Source: Limnomonas spitsbergensis (Eukaryota > Chlorophyta > Chlorophyceae > Chlamydomonadales). Taken from it: DNA of 64,000 bases. Both the position numbers and the translations under genes were made by a program. Within the stretch, counting starts at the first letter, position 1. Every line of letters starts with the position of its first letter. Below the pieces are notes generated by a model that worked only from the letters and a program-made list of their open reading frames with translations, made no database searches and was not told where the DNA came from. This document shows positions 11,117 to 21,474 of the stretch, in pieces. The stretch lies in the NCBI GenBank assembly GCA_037349105.1, contig JAYJMM010000105.1, positions 1,922,001-1,986,000 on the forward strand, read 5' to 3'.

Positions 11117-14070
11117 GAAATATTCAATGCCAGTGATTTAGTCAGTTAGCGGTAGTCATACATATGACTACCGCAAGAGAGATCATCATCATATACACCG
11201 ACAAGCAGTAACCAACAGCAATTCATCATGAGTTTCTATATTATTGGACATAACAAACTGGTACTGTAAATTTCAATTGCCTTCCCTCGGGCGTAAATCA
11301 AATATTTATGTCATGCCTGCCGCGGGGCAGAATCTGGACAAAAACTTGGCAATTGCGACGAAGTCTGGCGTTGGTGATCGAGAATGGTACTTGATTGAGA
11401 AGAAATCCCTCACCCCTCAACACCTTCAACCTTGAGGAAAGGTAATGTGAATCAAATTCTGTACAATGTACTGATCGAATCAATTCAATACTATGAGACA
11501 ATTTAAAACTGTCTGCTGGAAGATAAGGAGATATTTAGAAAAAGAATTCTCCACTACCAGTATGTATCAGCTTGGATTTTTCAAAAGCTCGGGGGGAAAT
11601 ACTGAAATCAGTCACTCTCGGCCGATCTTCTGTTGGTGCCTGCTGCAAAATGACGCAAGCTTATTGTCGTACCTGTTGGATCTTGCAGCGCAGATCTTCG
11701 GAATCTTAAATTCCATTTGGATGCCTGCCGCAAAGAGGGGGATGTCGGCAACAAGTAGGGTTTTCAGGCATTTGAGGCATCCTACTGAGGGACATAGAAT
11801 TGAAGGAATTTTACATGTCAAGTAGCTTTGGCTAGCCCAGTTCTGCACTTGCTGCCAAGAAGCTAAGAGCGTTGCCACATGCACCTGCTTACTAGACTTG
11901 GCAGTCAGCACTACTTATTACGACCCCTGGCTGAGCCATTGGCAAGTGGATTTTGGGGCAATGAGAAATGTGTGCCAGGAATGTCTGAGGTCAGGCCAAA
12001 TTCAATCAGTCTCAACAGGTTTCAAGGATTCATAATTACTGCAATGCTTGCTGCTGACTAAGCAGGCCAGATCAGATAATCAGCTAGAAGCTACCGCCAG
12101 GCTAGGCTAGCTAAACCTGGCAGATCACTGACCCCAGCTGATTACATGGCTCCTGCAAATCGAACACAGTCATTGCTATTGAGGATAGCAAGCTCGTATT
12201 CTTCCTCAAGGCATAGCAGATTCATGATCAAAATCATGCCTCTCACCATGATTCAATTGGGTCTGCTTGACGAGCCTGCTGGTAGATTTTTTGTTTGGCG
12301 CGGGCACCAGGGGCGGGCACGGATGCAATTTCAAATCGGCTGGGAGCGTGCGGCTTTCAACTTGCCCGTCGAGTCGTCGACTTGCTTCGGAGTTCGGAAG
12401 TCCGAGATCTTGCTCGCTCTGCCGACAGATGACTGACTCTGCTGAAACAATCCAAGCTGTTTTGAGTACACAATTGATAGAGCTCGAGTTTGTTTTATAA
12501 CGAAGGACATAATGTCTCTTTCACGCACTTGGGAATCCAGGATCCTCTGAATGAAACGGAAAGGAATGACGTGCCCTTGCTCTTTTTGAACTACGCGCGA
12601 AGAATGCAGAACTCACTCACGGAAAGCTTCGGAGATATTTAATACATTCTTGATGTGTGCCGCTTATATTCGACATGTACCCAATCCAAGAGATCGAATG
12701 TATCACTTGATTTCGTCGGGCGTGGATGCATGCATGCCGGCCGACATGTCATCAGGCGCACGAGCCCCAAACCCTGCCCCATCTCAAATGCCGCCAGTGA
12801 AACCCTAGCATTCCTACGTGTAAAATGGGGACATACTTCGACACATCAGCCGGGTCACGATGGCGATTACTACCACCCGGATTCCTACCAGAAGTCCAGA
12901 AGTATCAAAGAGGTATCGGACCAGGGGACCCCAGTATCGGACCACCCACTTTGGACCCAACCAGAATCATCACTTCATCAGTCACTACTGTAGCAATCCC
13001 GGTAGCAGTCACTGGCCGCTGGTTGGTTGGTAGGTTGATCGATTGATTGCTTGGAGACAGAGATTAGAGAGAGTTACCTGTCATGCAATTTTGTCTCATA
13101 TCCTGACATGAAAAATAAAATATCCCCGTTCACATAAACTCATGCACCGGTACTGCGAGATACCTTGGAAATGTGATATTCTTGTGACGGTATCACTCGC
13201 TTTCTACGTGTGGGTGCCGTTTTTATCGCTGCCCGGAGAACGTAAGTAAAAGGATATGGGGCTGGGACTGGTCATAGCGCTGGTTCTGGTGGCTTGGCTG
13301 GTGATGAACGTGTGGATTTTCGGCGCGTGGAAATCATAAACCATGGCCGCTATAAGGTTCTTCCAGGCGATATTCATACCGGTAGGAGAATGCAGACTCC
13401 AAGATACCGTAGATTTGACTTGCCTCCCCTCGGATTGGAACACACAATTTCTTTTAATGCTGTCCTCAAGGCAAACTTTCGACCAAAACTGTTATTTTCT
13501 GACTGGAATCTGGTGTTCACAATGGATAACTAGTAATTTCGTGGATCCCTCAACCCCGAACAACGTTAATTATGAGGGAAGGCAAAGCAAATATACAGAA
13601 ATGTTAGTGTAGGAAGAGGGTTAATATGTTTTATTGCTGCTTTCAAGCCTTAGAGGATCCTGGTCTAGTTAGATTATTTGGAGAATCGTTCATGCTGCAT
13701 GCAGATCATTCAAAACTGCCGGTTGCATAGCTGTGTGTTTGGTACTCAGGTAGATGTCCAGTGCCGCAAGCTTAATAACTTTTTCCTCACCCTGTGGTGC
13801 TTGATCTGTGCTAGGTTGAACCTGCAGGCTGCTTCAAGATCTTTGGGAGCTTCAAATAAACGGGGACCAATATATGCTAGCTCAGTAGCTCACGCACATC
13901 AAGCCAGGGTGGCTTCGCTGGCGAGGATCCCAAAATCCGAAGAGAAAAAAACCAAGCTTGTTGCACGGCAAGATGTTCACTTGACAGGGCTCCATTTCAA
14001 GTCCCACACTTGTGTTGTTTCGCGGTCAGGCAGAGCACCAGAAGGCGCGCCTAGCGCAATAGGGTGCACT
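11117..14070. other. Region without a recognisable gene
   Basis: This stretch of about 3 kb upstream of the six-exon gene is AT-richer and has only short frames. None combines coding character with consistent splice sites. Its proximal part may hold the promoter and 5' leader of that gene. TACCGGTA occurs at 13377-13384. Confidence 0.35.
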
Positions 14071-14074
14071 CGAG

Positions 14075-14312
14075 GATCTTGAGAGGGGAGCAGCTGTCCC
14101 AAAACTCTACCACGCAGCGACGGCCATACAGCCGCTACCCGTCATGGAGATTCTGGCGCCAATGGACGCAGCCTACGAGCAGGCGCAGCTGGCCGCGACT
14201 GCCGCCCCAGCAGACCACAGGGATCTCCCACCCAAGACAGGTCAGCGGCAACCTACAGCGGCCGCCACAAGCAGCACCAGCAAGAGGTTGTGTGCGCACA
14301 AACTTGTGTTTT
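14075..14312 (+). mobile_element. Fragment of an unclassified dispersed ORF, copy 1
   Basis: The frame reads GAAVPKLYHAATAIQPLPVM, then EILAPMDAAYEQAQLAAT, and ends in a stop (TAA at 14310-14312) after an Ala/Thr/Ser-rich tail and SKRLCAHKLVF. Two other places encode the same ordered blocks: 60372-60690 (plus) and 35095-35655 (minus). DNA identity persists past the stop (AGAGGACGGCGCAG here, AGAGGACGGTGCAG at 60.7 kb). A multi-copy protein-coding sequence of this kind is best explained as a transposon product. I cannot name the family. Confidence 0.55.
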
Positions 14313-14359
14313 AACACGTTAGCACCCCCTGGTCAGCACTACCACCACTAGAGGACGGC

Positions 14360-15029
14360 GCAGAAATGCAGGAAATCAAGCATCCCAAGTTCCCATCAGG
14401 ATTAAGAGGTATCTGGCTCAACAGTGAAAGGGAGTCTAGGTGATAGGCTTGACGCTCTCAGCCCGCTTTCATCCATAGAATTCCCCTGACTGAATCCCAG
14501 ATTTACCTATGGGGAGTCATCTCTCACCATACTGTAGCAGTGATCTCACTCAAAATAGTCTGATCTGCGATTTCATAGCATTTGATCAAGAGTGAAAAGG
14601 GTTCTTGCCGAGGTTCTTGCTTGGAACTTCTCCTCTTGTACTTTTACAGTGACTCTGGCAGTACAGGGCTTGGCCCAGAGAGGCTTGGCTGCAACACATT
14701 GCTGCTATGCATTAGGTGTGCATTGACAGCATGAGGCAGTGTCCTGACTTAAGTGTGGCATGCAGTGACAGCTTGCATAGTGGCGTATTGTATGGACTGC
14801 AGCCACTAGTGCGTGTAGGTGCGAGATAGCTGGATTCAAGACCTTGCACGCCCCCCTCAGTTGGATTTCAGAAGCATGGCAAGCGCATGCCGCTAAGCAA
14901 CTTAAGCATGCAAGAGATTACGGATTTACGGACCGGTCGGTCGAGCTTGACTGGATATTTATTTGCAAGGATCCGAATCTGGAAGATACTGCAGCATACC
15001 CGCTCATTCAAAAAATGGAAACTGCTCAG
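14360..15029. other. Region without a gene
   Basis: Short frames only. No repeat shared elsewhere in the window was noticed until R1 begins (reversed) near 15030. Confidence 0.3.
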
Positions 15030-15203
15030 TGGTGCAACGCTGGTGGCATCCATCCCCAAATGTTGAGGCATTGAATCCGCCACACGATCTTCTCACCCTC
15101 GTGTTCCTTTCCATGTTTCTGCCCCCTCACGTAGGAGGATGGCATGGCTGCACCATGGTCCAGGCTGTGCATGGTAGCTGAAATTGAGCATAATCATTCC
15201 TTA

Positions 15204-15838
15204 GAGGCGATTCACACCGGCCAACTGAAAGTCACTTTCGCACGAACTGAACCCCTGCCACTTCGCGATCCCAACCCCGACGTTTGGACGGCCGATTCAC
15301 ACCAGATAAATTTCCAAAGGCGACGAAAGTCGAATCGTGTTTCTTTCAACATGGCTCGTCCGCTTGATTGCCTGCTGCCATTGATGTTTCTTACCCTTAT
15401 GAATCTACATCGAACAACGGTGATTGCTGTCATAGCCTGGGCAGTAATTTCTGAAGTGCTTGACATCACAGATGTGCCAGGCAGGGTAGCATGGGCTTTC
15501 AAGCTTCAAGCTGCCTCTTCTCATTCGAGTTCGCCTTTTTGAACTTAAGCCGAAGGCGTTTTTCAGGGGGCGAAGAACCCATACAATTGGCTGCACGAGA
15601 TAGCAGGCGGCGGACGGGGTGAAGGAACAGAGAAGCAATTAAAGGTGCCCGTCGGAAATGGCCAGCACGAACTGAAAGTTGCGAAAGTGATTGGCGCGTA
15701 CTGAAAGTGGGGTCTAGACCCTACTTTCAGTTCGTGCGCGAAAGGTGCCCAACCCCCGGGGTTGGCCGACCTGAACTGAAGTGAAATTCGCGCGAAATGT
15801 GACGAAAGTGGCGAAAGTGCCCCGGTGTGAATCGCCTC
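15204..15838. mobile_element. Harbinger-like MITE 1, 635 bp, TSD TTA
   Basis: The ends are inverted copies: GAGGCGATTCACACCGG at the left and CCGGTGTGAATCGCCTC at the right. TTA flanks both sides (15201-15203 and 15839-15841). Subterminal regions carry many copies of CTGAAAGT and GAACTGAA. No transposase is encoded; the open frame around 15350-15540 has no motif. A 3-bp TWA target duplication with inverted ends is the hallmark of the PIF/Harbinger superfamily. Confidence 0.8.
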
Positions 15839-15841
15839 TTA

Positions 15842-16559
15842 GAGCCGATTCACACCTAGTTCAGTTCGTCGAGTTCGGTTCGGTTCAGTTCGTCAGTTTG
15901 GCGACTGGTTTCGCAACCTGCGTTGTCACGTAATTCACATCAGAAAAACCAAACCTTGCGGCCGTCGCATGCTTAGACGTCAGCTTATGCAGTGAAGTGG
16001 CCAGGAAAGCAACATACAACAACAGACAATACAGCACGGGCTAGCATGACTGCATGGTCGTCATTGCCATGCTGATCTGAATATCTGATGAGCACATCGG
16101 ATGGCATGTCGTCCTCAGCCGACTCAACCCCATCCTCAGGGTGGGACAATTGGAGATATTCAATCTTATAACACATTCCTTCACTGCTGTGCCTTCTCAT
16201 TCGGCATGACGTTCCTAGCAGGCTGTTTGATGCGCCCTTGCCTCGTAGTTGGGGTCTGCTGCCTGATTGCTGCCGTCAACCTTTATGGCAACGAGCAGTT
16301 GGAGGTATAGAAAGAACTACAGTTGAGGAAGCTGTAATTTGAAAATCAGGGCGCGGTATGTAGACCGCAGCGAGCAATGCCGATAAATCGTGACGAAACT
16401 TACGAAACCAGCCAACCTTGCGAAACCAGCGAACTGAAACTGGTGGTCCGAGACCGGTTTCAGTTGGCGTGGTTTCGTCGAACTGAACCGAACTGAAACC
16501 ACACGAACCACGCGAAACCATGCGAAACCGATAGATGGGAATCAGGTGTGAATCCGCTC
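15842..16559. mobile_element. Harbinger-like MITE 2, 718 bp, TSD TTA
   Basis: The ends are GAGCCGATTCACACCT and AGGTGTGAATCCGCTC, differing from MITE 1 by a few bases. It is flanked by TTA at 15839-15841 (shared with MITE 1) and 16560-16562. Subterminal repeats include CAGTTCG on the left and CGAAACCA/AACTGAA on the right. The shared TTA means one element inserted into the target duplication of the other. No coding capacity was recognised. Confidence 0.8.
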
Positions 16560-16754
16560 TTACCAGCCCCATGTGGCCGAGCGCTCAGCAGGGCCCAGTG
16601 GGTATGCACCGTTTTAACCTGGTCCGTCTCTTAGTCATTGTTCCTTGAGGACGATGCCTTGTTCTTGTACGAGCTGCGCAACAGCTCGTATATCAGCTTT
16701 CATATTTACCCGTCAAAGTAGCATGATCATAACCATGTCTTCATTGCTATTTAA

Positions 16755-17262
16755 ATCTGTTTCCTGGCACGTTATTTTCCTGGCACGCCCATTTAGTTGA
16801 GGCTGGATATCCTGGCACGCCCATGTATTTGAGGCTGGATATCCTGGCACGCTTGTGGGTTGCGGTTGGCTCTCCGGCACGCCCATGGGTTGGGGCTGAT
16901 ATTCCGGCACGAACATGGGTTGCGGCTGGTTTTCCGGCACGCACATGGGTTGGGGCTGGTGAAGGCTCATGCTTATTGTTGTATGCTTCGACCCCTACTT
17001 TTTCCTGGCACGTTATTTTTCTTGGCACGCCCATGTAGTTGAGGCTGGATATCCTGGCACGCCCATGTTTTTGAGGCTCGATATCCTGGCACGCCTGTGG
17101 GTTGCGGCTGGCTCTCCGGCACGCCCATGGGTTGGGGCTGGTATTCCGGCACGAACATGGGTTGGGGCTGGTATTCCGGCACGCACATGGGTTGCGGCTG
17201 GTTTTCCGGCACGCACATGGGTTGGGGCTGGTGAAGGCTCATGCTTATTGTTGTCTGCTTTG
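16755..17262. repeat. 27-bp minisatellite with a higher-order duplication
   Basis: The basic unit of about 27 bp contains CCGGCACGCACATGGGTTGG or a variant. A block of about 240 bp beginning CACGTTATTTTCCTGGCACG is repeated once: 16768-17008, then 17009 onward. Because the unit is a multiple of three, several frames stay open: on the minus strand a 9-residue repeat QPQPMCVPE, on the plus strand PARTWVGAG. Neither frame has splice support or a known motif, so I do not call a gene. Confidence 0.8.
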
Positions 17263-18165
17263 ACCCCTTCTTCGAGCACATCTTTGGCATAGTGGGGGAT
17301 GATGCGATGGTGCAGGTGTTCATTTGCAGCCCTGGCAAGTCCTCAGGGGATGTCTTCATGATGGCGGGACCCATCTGCAGTGCTTTGAATAATGCCTCAT
17401 CCAGCACTATGTTTGTGCATGAGGAGGCATTCATTGTCAGCATGTTTGGTAGCCATGCTCAAAAGACGCTGCTTGTTTTTGTCCGCAAGGTGGCCACTAT
17501 TTGAGGAGCTTGCTACAGAGCATGCGTATGCTAAATACTGGCAACACTGACCTTGGCATGAGGCTTTGTTTCATCCTGGCTGTGGCTGCGGCTCATTCTT
17601 GCTTGAGTCATGAGGCCTTGCTTGTACATGATGCCCAGTCGAGCGTGTTTCTCTTTTGATCCCATGGCTATGGCTAATTGTCCTTTAGGAAAGCACAGGG
17701 CTTTGTGCCATTTGCACCAGGCTTATTATGCTCGTGTAGTATAGGGTTTCGTCTCACTTGCACGAGGCCATTATGAAACGGAACAATTCTTATGGCATCA
17801 GCTTTCCGAAATGTTGAAGCACCTATGCTTTTCAGTCCACTAGGTGGACATGTGGTACTGGTAAGACCTGCATTTTATGATGCCTACCGGTAAAATCTTG
17901 ACTTAATTCCGTGTACCAATTTAATCAATGACTTAGGGATGGCCCTGCTCAATGGAAGGCTCGACTGCATGGGCGCCTAACTGTATGTGTGGCAAGGAGC
18001 AACGTTTGGCAAGAGGGGAAACAAATAGCCTTTATGCCTCGCCATAGATAAATACATGATGCAGATGAGCCTGCACATTGCCCTCTAGTAAACCCGCAGA
18101 CTGCCCACCAGTAACCCATGCATATTGCCTACCGGCAGGTACGAACACTTGTGCACAATTATTTG
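17263..18165. other. Region without a confident gene
   Basis: Just after the minisatellite a plus-strand frame (17241-17504) reads FDPFFEHIFGIVGDDAMV and continues hydrophobic, while the minus strand of the same DNA is also open. Neither has splice partners or a family match. The remainder shows no signal. Confidence 0.3.
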
Positions 18166-18169
18166 TGTG

Positions 18170-18340
18170 CAACGGTTTGTAGGATACCTACAAAGGGAAA
18201 CTCCTACAAGCTGTAGGACTCCTACAGCCCATAGCAGTGCTACACTGCTCTCATCTTTGTAGCAATGCAATACTAAAATATGCTACAGTGTAGGAGTGCT
18301 ACTAGCACTCCTACAAATCGGGACTAATGCTACAAGGGGG
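18170..18340. repeat. Cluster of CTACA/TGTAG inverted repeats
   Basis: Several short palindromes are packed here. One is GTAGGAGTGCT ... AGCACTCCTAC with a 3-base spacer (about 18290-18315). Another is GCTGTAGGACTCCTACAGC (about 18210-18228). The motif TCCTACA or its complement occurs repeatedly. This may be a degenerate foldback element; no target duplication was identified. Confidence 0.55.
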
Positions 18341-18928
18341 GGTAGAATTCACAGTGTTTACTTGACATGTGTTTCTGAAAATCTTGCCTTAAATAGTGTT
18401 AATTGCTTTCGCTTTACCCTGGGGGGCAAGGGTAAGATGGAGAGGTGTTTTTGTATCACGTCACTCTCAGGGCTTGTATGAAGATGCAGGGTGAGTCGCA
18501 TGAACAGTGGGTGGGCAGTTCAGTCCAAGTCCATGAAGGACTTCTCAGCAAGAGTACACCCCTTTTGATTGTGCGCCTCTGCTATGCATCGCAGCCAAGC
18601 ATGAACTGCCTTTTGTCGTATCTGTTATTGATGCCAATGTATAATATTGTAATGAGCGCATGCGTGGCGCTTTGCCCGAGTGACGATGTGTTAGTGCTGT
18701 CGTGGCTGATGTTGGCGTGCTGATGGCTAACTTCAGGCTTGGTATGGCACTAAAAATGAAATGAGACGTGATTAGGCATGCATATTTTTGATTACGTTGT
18801 TGACATTCGCACATGTATGTGTTGGCGGGCTAGGCCTGGCTTTGGTTGCCCATGGCGGAACCCTTTGTGTAGAACATGAGTCAGATCTTACGAATTTGGT
18901 GAGAAGCGAGAGGACAGTGCAATCAGAC

Positions 18929-19625
18929 TTACATCGGCAGGAAATCACAGGAAGCAAAACCAGTCAGACAGGAACGAAGACCCCAAGAGTGAAGAGCAGA
19001 CTGCGAGAAACTCATGGACTCACTAACCTCTGAAAAGCGAGAGCACAGCGCAATGAGACAATTGCGGTAACTCACTGGTCCACTTAAACAGGCTGTCTGC
19101 ATTTTGCAGTATAGCAGCTGAACAAAACCAACCGACGTAACGTTGTTCCACTTCAACCAAAGGGGAAACACTTGGTTGGACGCCTGAAAACCTCTCAAAA
19201 TCTGCAGCTCAGGGTCTGGACTCCGAGGGATGCTGCCTGTGTCCACCTGCACCAGAGATCCGTCTGGCACGCGTCCCTTGCTGAGCTGCCCGTGGCACTC
19301 CTCGCAGATGGTGATGTCCTTGCCTGTTACAGCCAGAGGCTGCAAGCAGTAGCCGCAGTGTTGCGTCATCGCATCCCGTGGCAGCTCCTCTGTCTTGGGC
19401 ACCCCAATTGCTGAAAGCAGAGCAAGATTGGGGATGTCCTTGATCAGCACAATGCGCACAGAACACAGCTCTCGCACGCGAGAGCAGACCCCGCAGATCT
19501 TGGTCTTCATGTGCTGGTCCATGCAATTGCGCATCTTGCGAGCATCCTTGAATCCTTGATGTCAGGTTTCCATATGCGATGAGCGGGCGGCAGATGCAGC
19601 TTTTTAGATACCACAAAGCTGGACA
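18929..19625 (-). mobile_element. Helitron-like fragment with a zinc-finger domain (DUF6570-like)
   Basis: The minus-strand frame starting near 19534 reads KTKICGVCSRVRELCSVRIV, then IPNLALLSAIG, then HCGYCLQPL and ICEECHGQLSKGRVP, then PELQILRGFQ. Cysteine pairs followed by a PELQ.L motif are typical of the region ahead of the helicase in algal and plant Helitron proteins (family knowledge, from memory). Upstream, 19535-19640 continues in another frame (AILEAVIEKLSSFVVSKKLH), so a frameshift is likely. After about 19190 the frame runs on without motif. No Rep, helicase or Helitron end was found, so this is a truncated copy. A host zinc-finger gene is the alternative. Confidence 0.45.
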
Positions 19626-19629
19626 GCTT

Positions 19630-20200
19630 CTCAATCACGGCTTCCAATATGGCTGCAGTTTCTGGGTCGACAGATTCCCCACTGCATAGGCAGGCATGAA
19701 TGGCACCATTCAGCCCAGAGGCAGGGAGGCAGCTCTATTCTCTGACTCAGCCGTAACAGCGGCACACTTTTGCAACACGGCATACTGTTGTACTGGTTGC
19801 AGCTGATACATGCGAACGTGATGAACACATTATGACACTCTGTAGATAATGCCATTGCTGGTCCAACGTGCCCATTGTGCATCGCGCCACCACGAATGGC
19901 GTACGGAACCAAGGGCTGGCTTGTTGCACAGTTGCACACTACTGCTACGTTTTTATACCTCTAAAGTCTAAACGGCTAGACTAGCTACGGCCTAAATTTG
20001 CCGTCACCTTTCTTTTTTCTGCAGCTTGCGCCTATGGGCACTGTCAATCCTGTGCTCGGCATCGGCATCATCGTCCTCCCTGCACAGCGGCATGGTGAAC
20101 AGTGAGTCTTTTGCAGGGTAAACAAGCGAACAACATGAGTCGTACCTATGCTTCCGCTTTCGATTTCGAATGCTTTGTTTAGAGGAGAGATGGGTCAGCT
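19630..20200. other. Region without a confident gene
   Basis: An open minus-strand frame (19631-19939) is Cys-rich and could belong to the Helitron-like fragment, but I could not align it to any motif. Confidence 0.3.
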
Positions 20201-20206
20201 GATGGG

Positions 20207-20460
20207 CAAGAGAGGAGTTAATGCCGTGCGTCGAGCTAGGACCAGGCATTGACAAGCCGGTGAAGAGTAATTGCCGTGCAACGTCTTGGGACCACTGACC
20301 ACAATAGGCCGAGTAAACTCAACATCGTCTTGACATTACCGTAAGGTGTTGAGGCTACTGGGCCTATTGTGGTCAGTGGTCCCAAGACGTTGCACGGCAA
20401 TTACTCTTCACCGGCCTGTCAATGGTCCTAGCTCGACGCACGGCATTAACTCCTCTCTTG
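20207..20460. repeat. Long hairpin: inverted repeat with arms of about 100 bp
   Basis: The left arm, 20207-20310, begins CAAGAGAGGAGTTAATGCCG. The right arm, 20361-20460, is its reverse complement and ends CGGCATTAACTCCTCTCTTG. The arms differ by a 4-base indel and very few mismatches, and the loop is about 50 bases. The loop motif CTCAACATCGTCTTGACA recurs at about 20691-20709. A transcript would fold into a near-perfect double-stranded stem of the size processed by Dicer. A foldback transposon is the alternative. Confidence 0.8.
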
Positions 20461-21474
20461 TACATCAGAGAGCCGAAAAAGTCCGGCTTAAAGCACTATC
20501 CGCAACCTAGAGGAGGAAAATCCGTAATCCATTAGCGTGTCACAACGGGGCCGTTAGAAGTGTAATACCCAAGACGAATCACGCAAGGATCCCGTGGGCA
20601 GTGTATAGATATCGGGCTGATTATTCTAGGAACACCTCATCTCCGTGCAAAGAAACCTCTGTCTTGACATGTAAGAATCTACGTCTCGAAACTCAACATC
20701 GTCTTGACAGAGGCAGCGGCGCGCTGCGCAGCTGTTCTCGTACGGGGCCTGACAGAGTGGCGGCATGGAACAGGTAAGGCTCGGATCAATCGAGGCACGG
20801 GCAGAATTGGGTTTCCTTGCTCCATCACGCGCAGGACTTCACACAGGCTGATCACACCGTCTTCCTCAATTACTTTGGCATCTCACAACGCTGTCCCTGC
20901 TGCTGGCACGCCGCGACACCATGTCCGAAGTCTAAACGACTACTACTGTTCGTTATGAGAACTTGGTTTGGGCAAAGCAGATAGCGTTTTGCGCTAAAAA
21001 TTAATTGCATCGGTCACGAAATGAGCTCGCTGTCCACCTTCGAAAAGTGCAACCTGTCCCATACTTCAACTGAAATCGGTTAGCTATCCCTTTCCGTTCC
21101 TTCCTTTCAGTCTGTCACTCGGGTACTTTGTAGGCGTGTGAGATCAGGAGGCCGTCCACATGTCCGCCATACATTTCCGCCTCAGATTTTTGTTAAGAAA
21201 GCCAGCACTCGGTGCCCAAGTAGATCTGCCACAAAACTACTGCAAATACTCTAGAGGTGAAGGGCCTGGGCCCTAAATAGTGCCTCACAAGTGGTGTGAC
21301 GCATGCTACACCATCCACCGGAAATATCCTGATGAAAATTGTCATCAAACAGCCCCCAGTTCATGACGTAAACCTCACTCGGAACCCGCCCCAATCTCCA
21401 CCTCAGGCCACCGTAGTGGAGCAGCAATGACGCAAAACGAAACAAGTTCAGATCTTAAGACAATCAGCCTCCAC
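20461..21474. other. Region without a recognisable gene
   Basis: Only short frames are seen. It includes the second copy of CTCAACATCGTCTTGACA (about 20691) and the 3' flank of the giant minus-strand gene. No motif or splice-supported exon was found. Confidence 0.35.

Larger units (their letters stand above)
15030..16622 (-). repeat. Dispersed repeat R1, copy 4, split by two MITEs
   Basis: Read on the minus strand, 16622-16563 carries the R1 5' block (GTGCATACCCACTGGGCCCT) and 15200-15030 carries the rest, up to GGATGGATGCCACCAGCGTT. Removing 15204-16562 joins the halves with a single TTA and restores the order seen uninterrupted in R1 copy 1. This gives a paired filled-site and empty-site comparison inside one window. 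Confidence 0.75.

Noticed and set aside
16755..17262. CRISPR-like array
   Set aside because: Units are contiguous with no unique spacers, and this is a eukaryotic genome.
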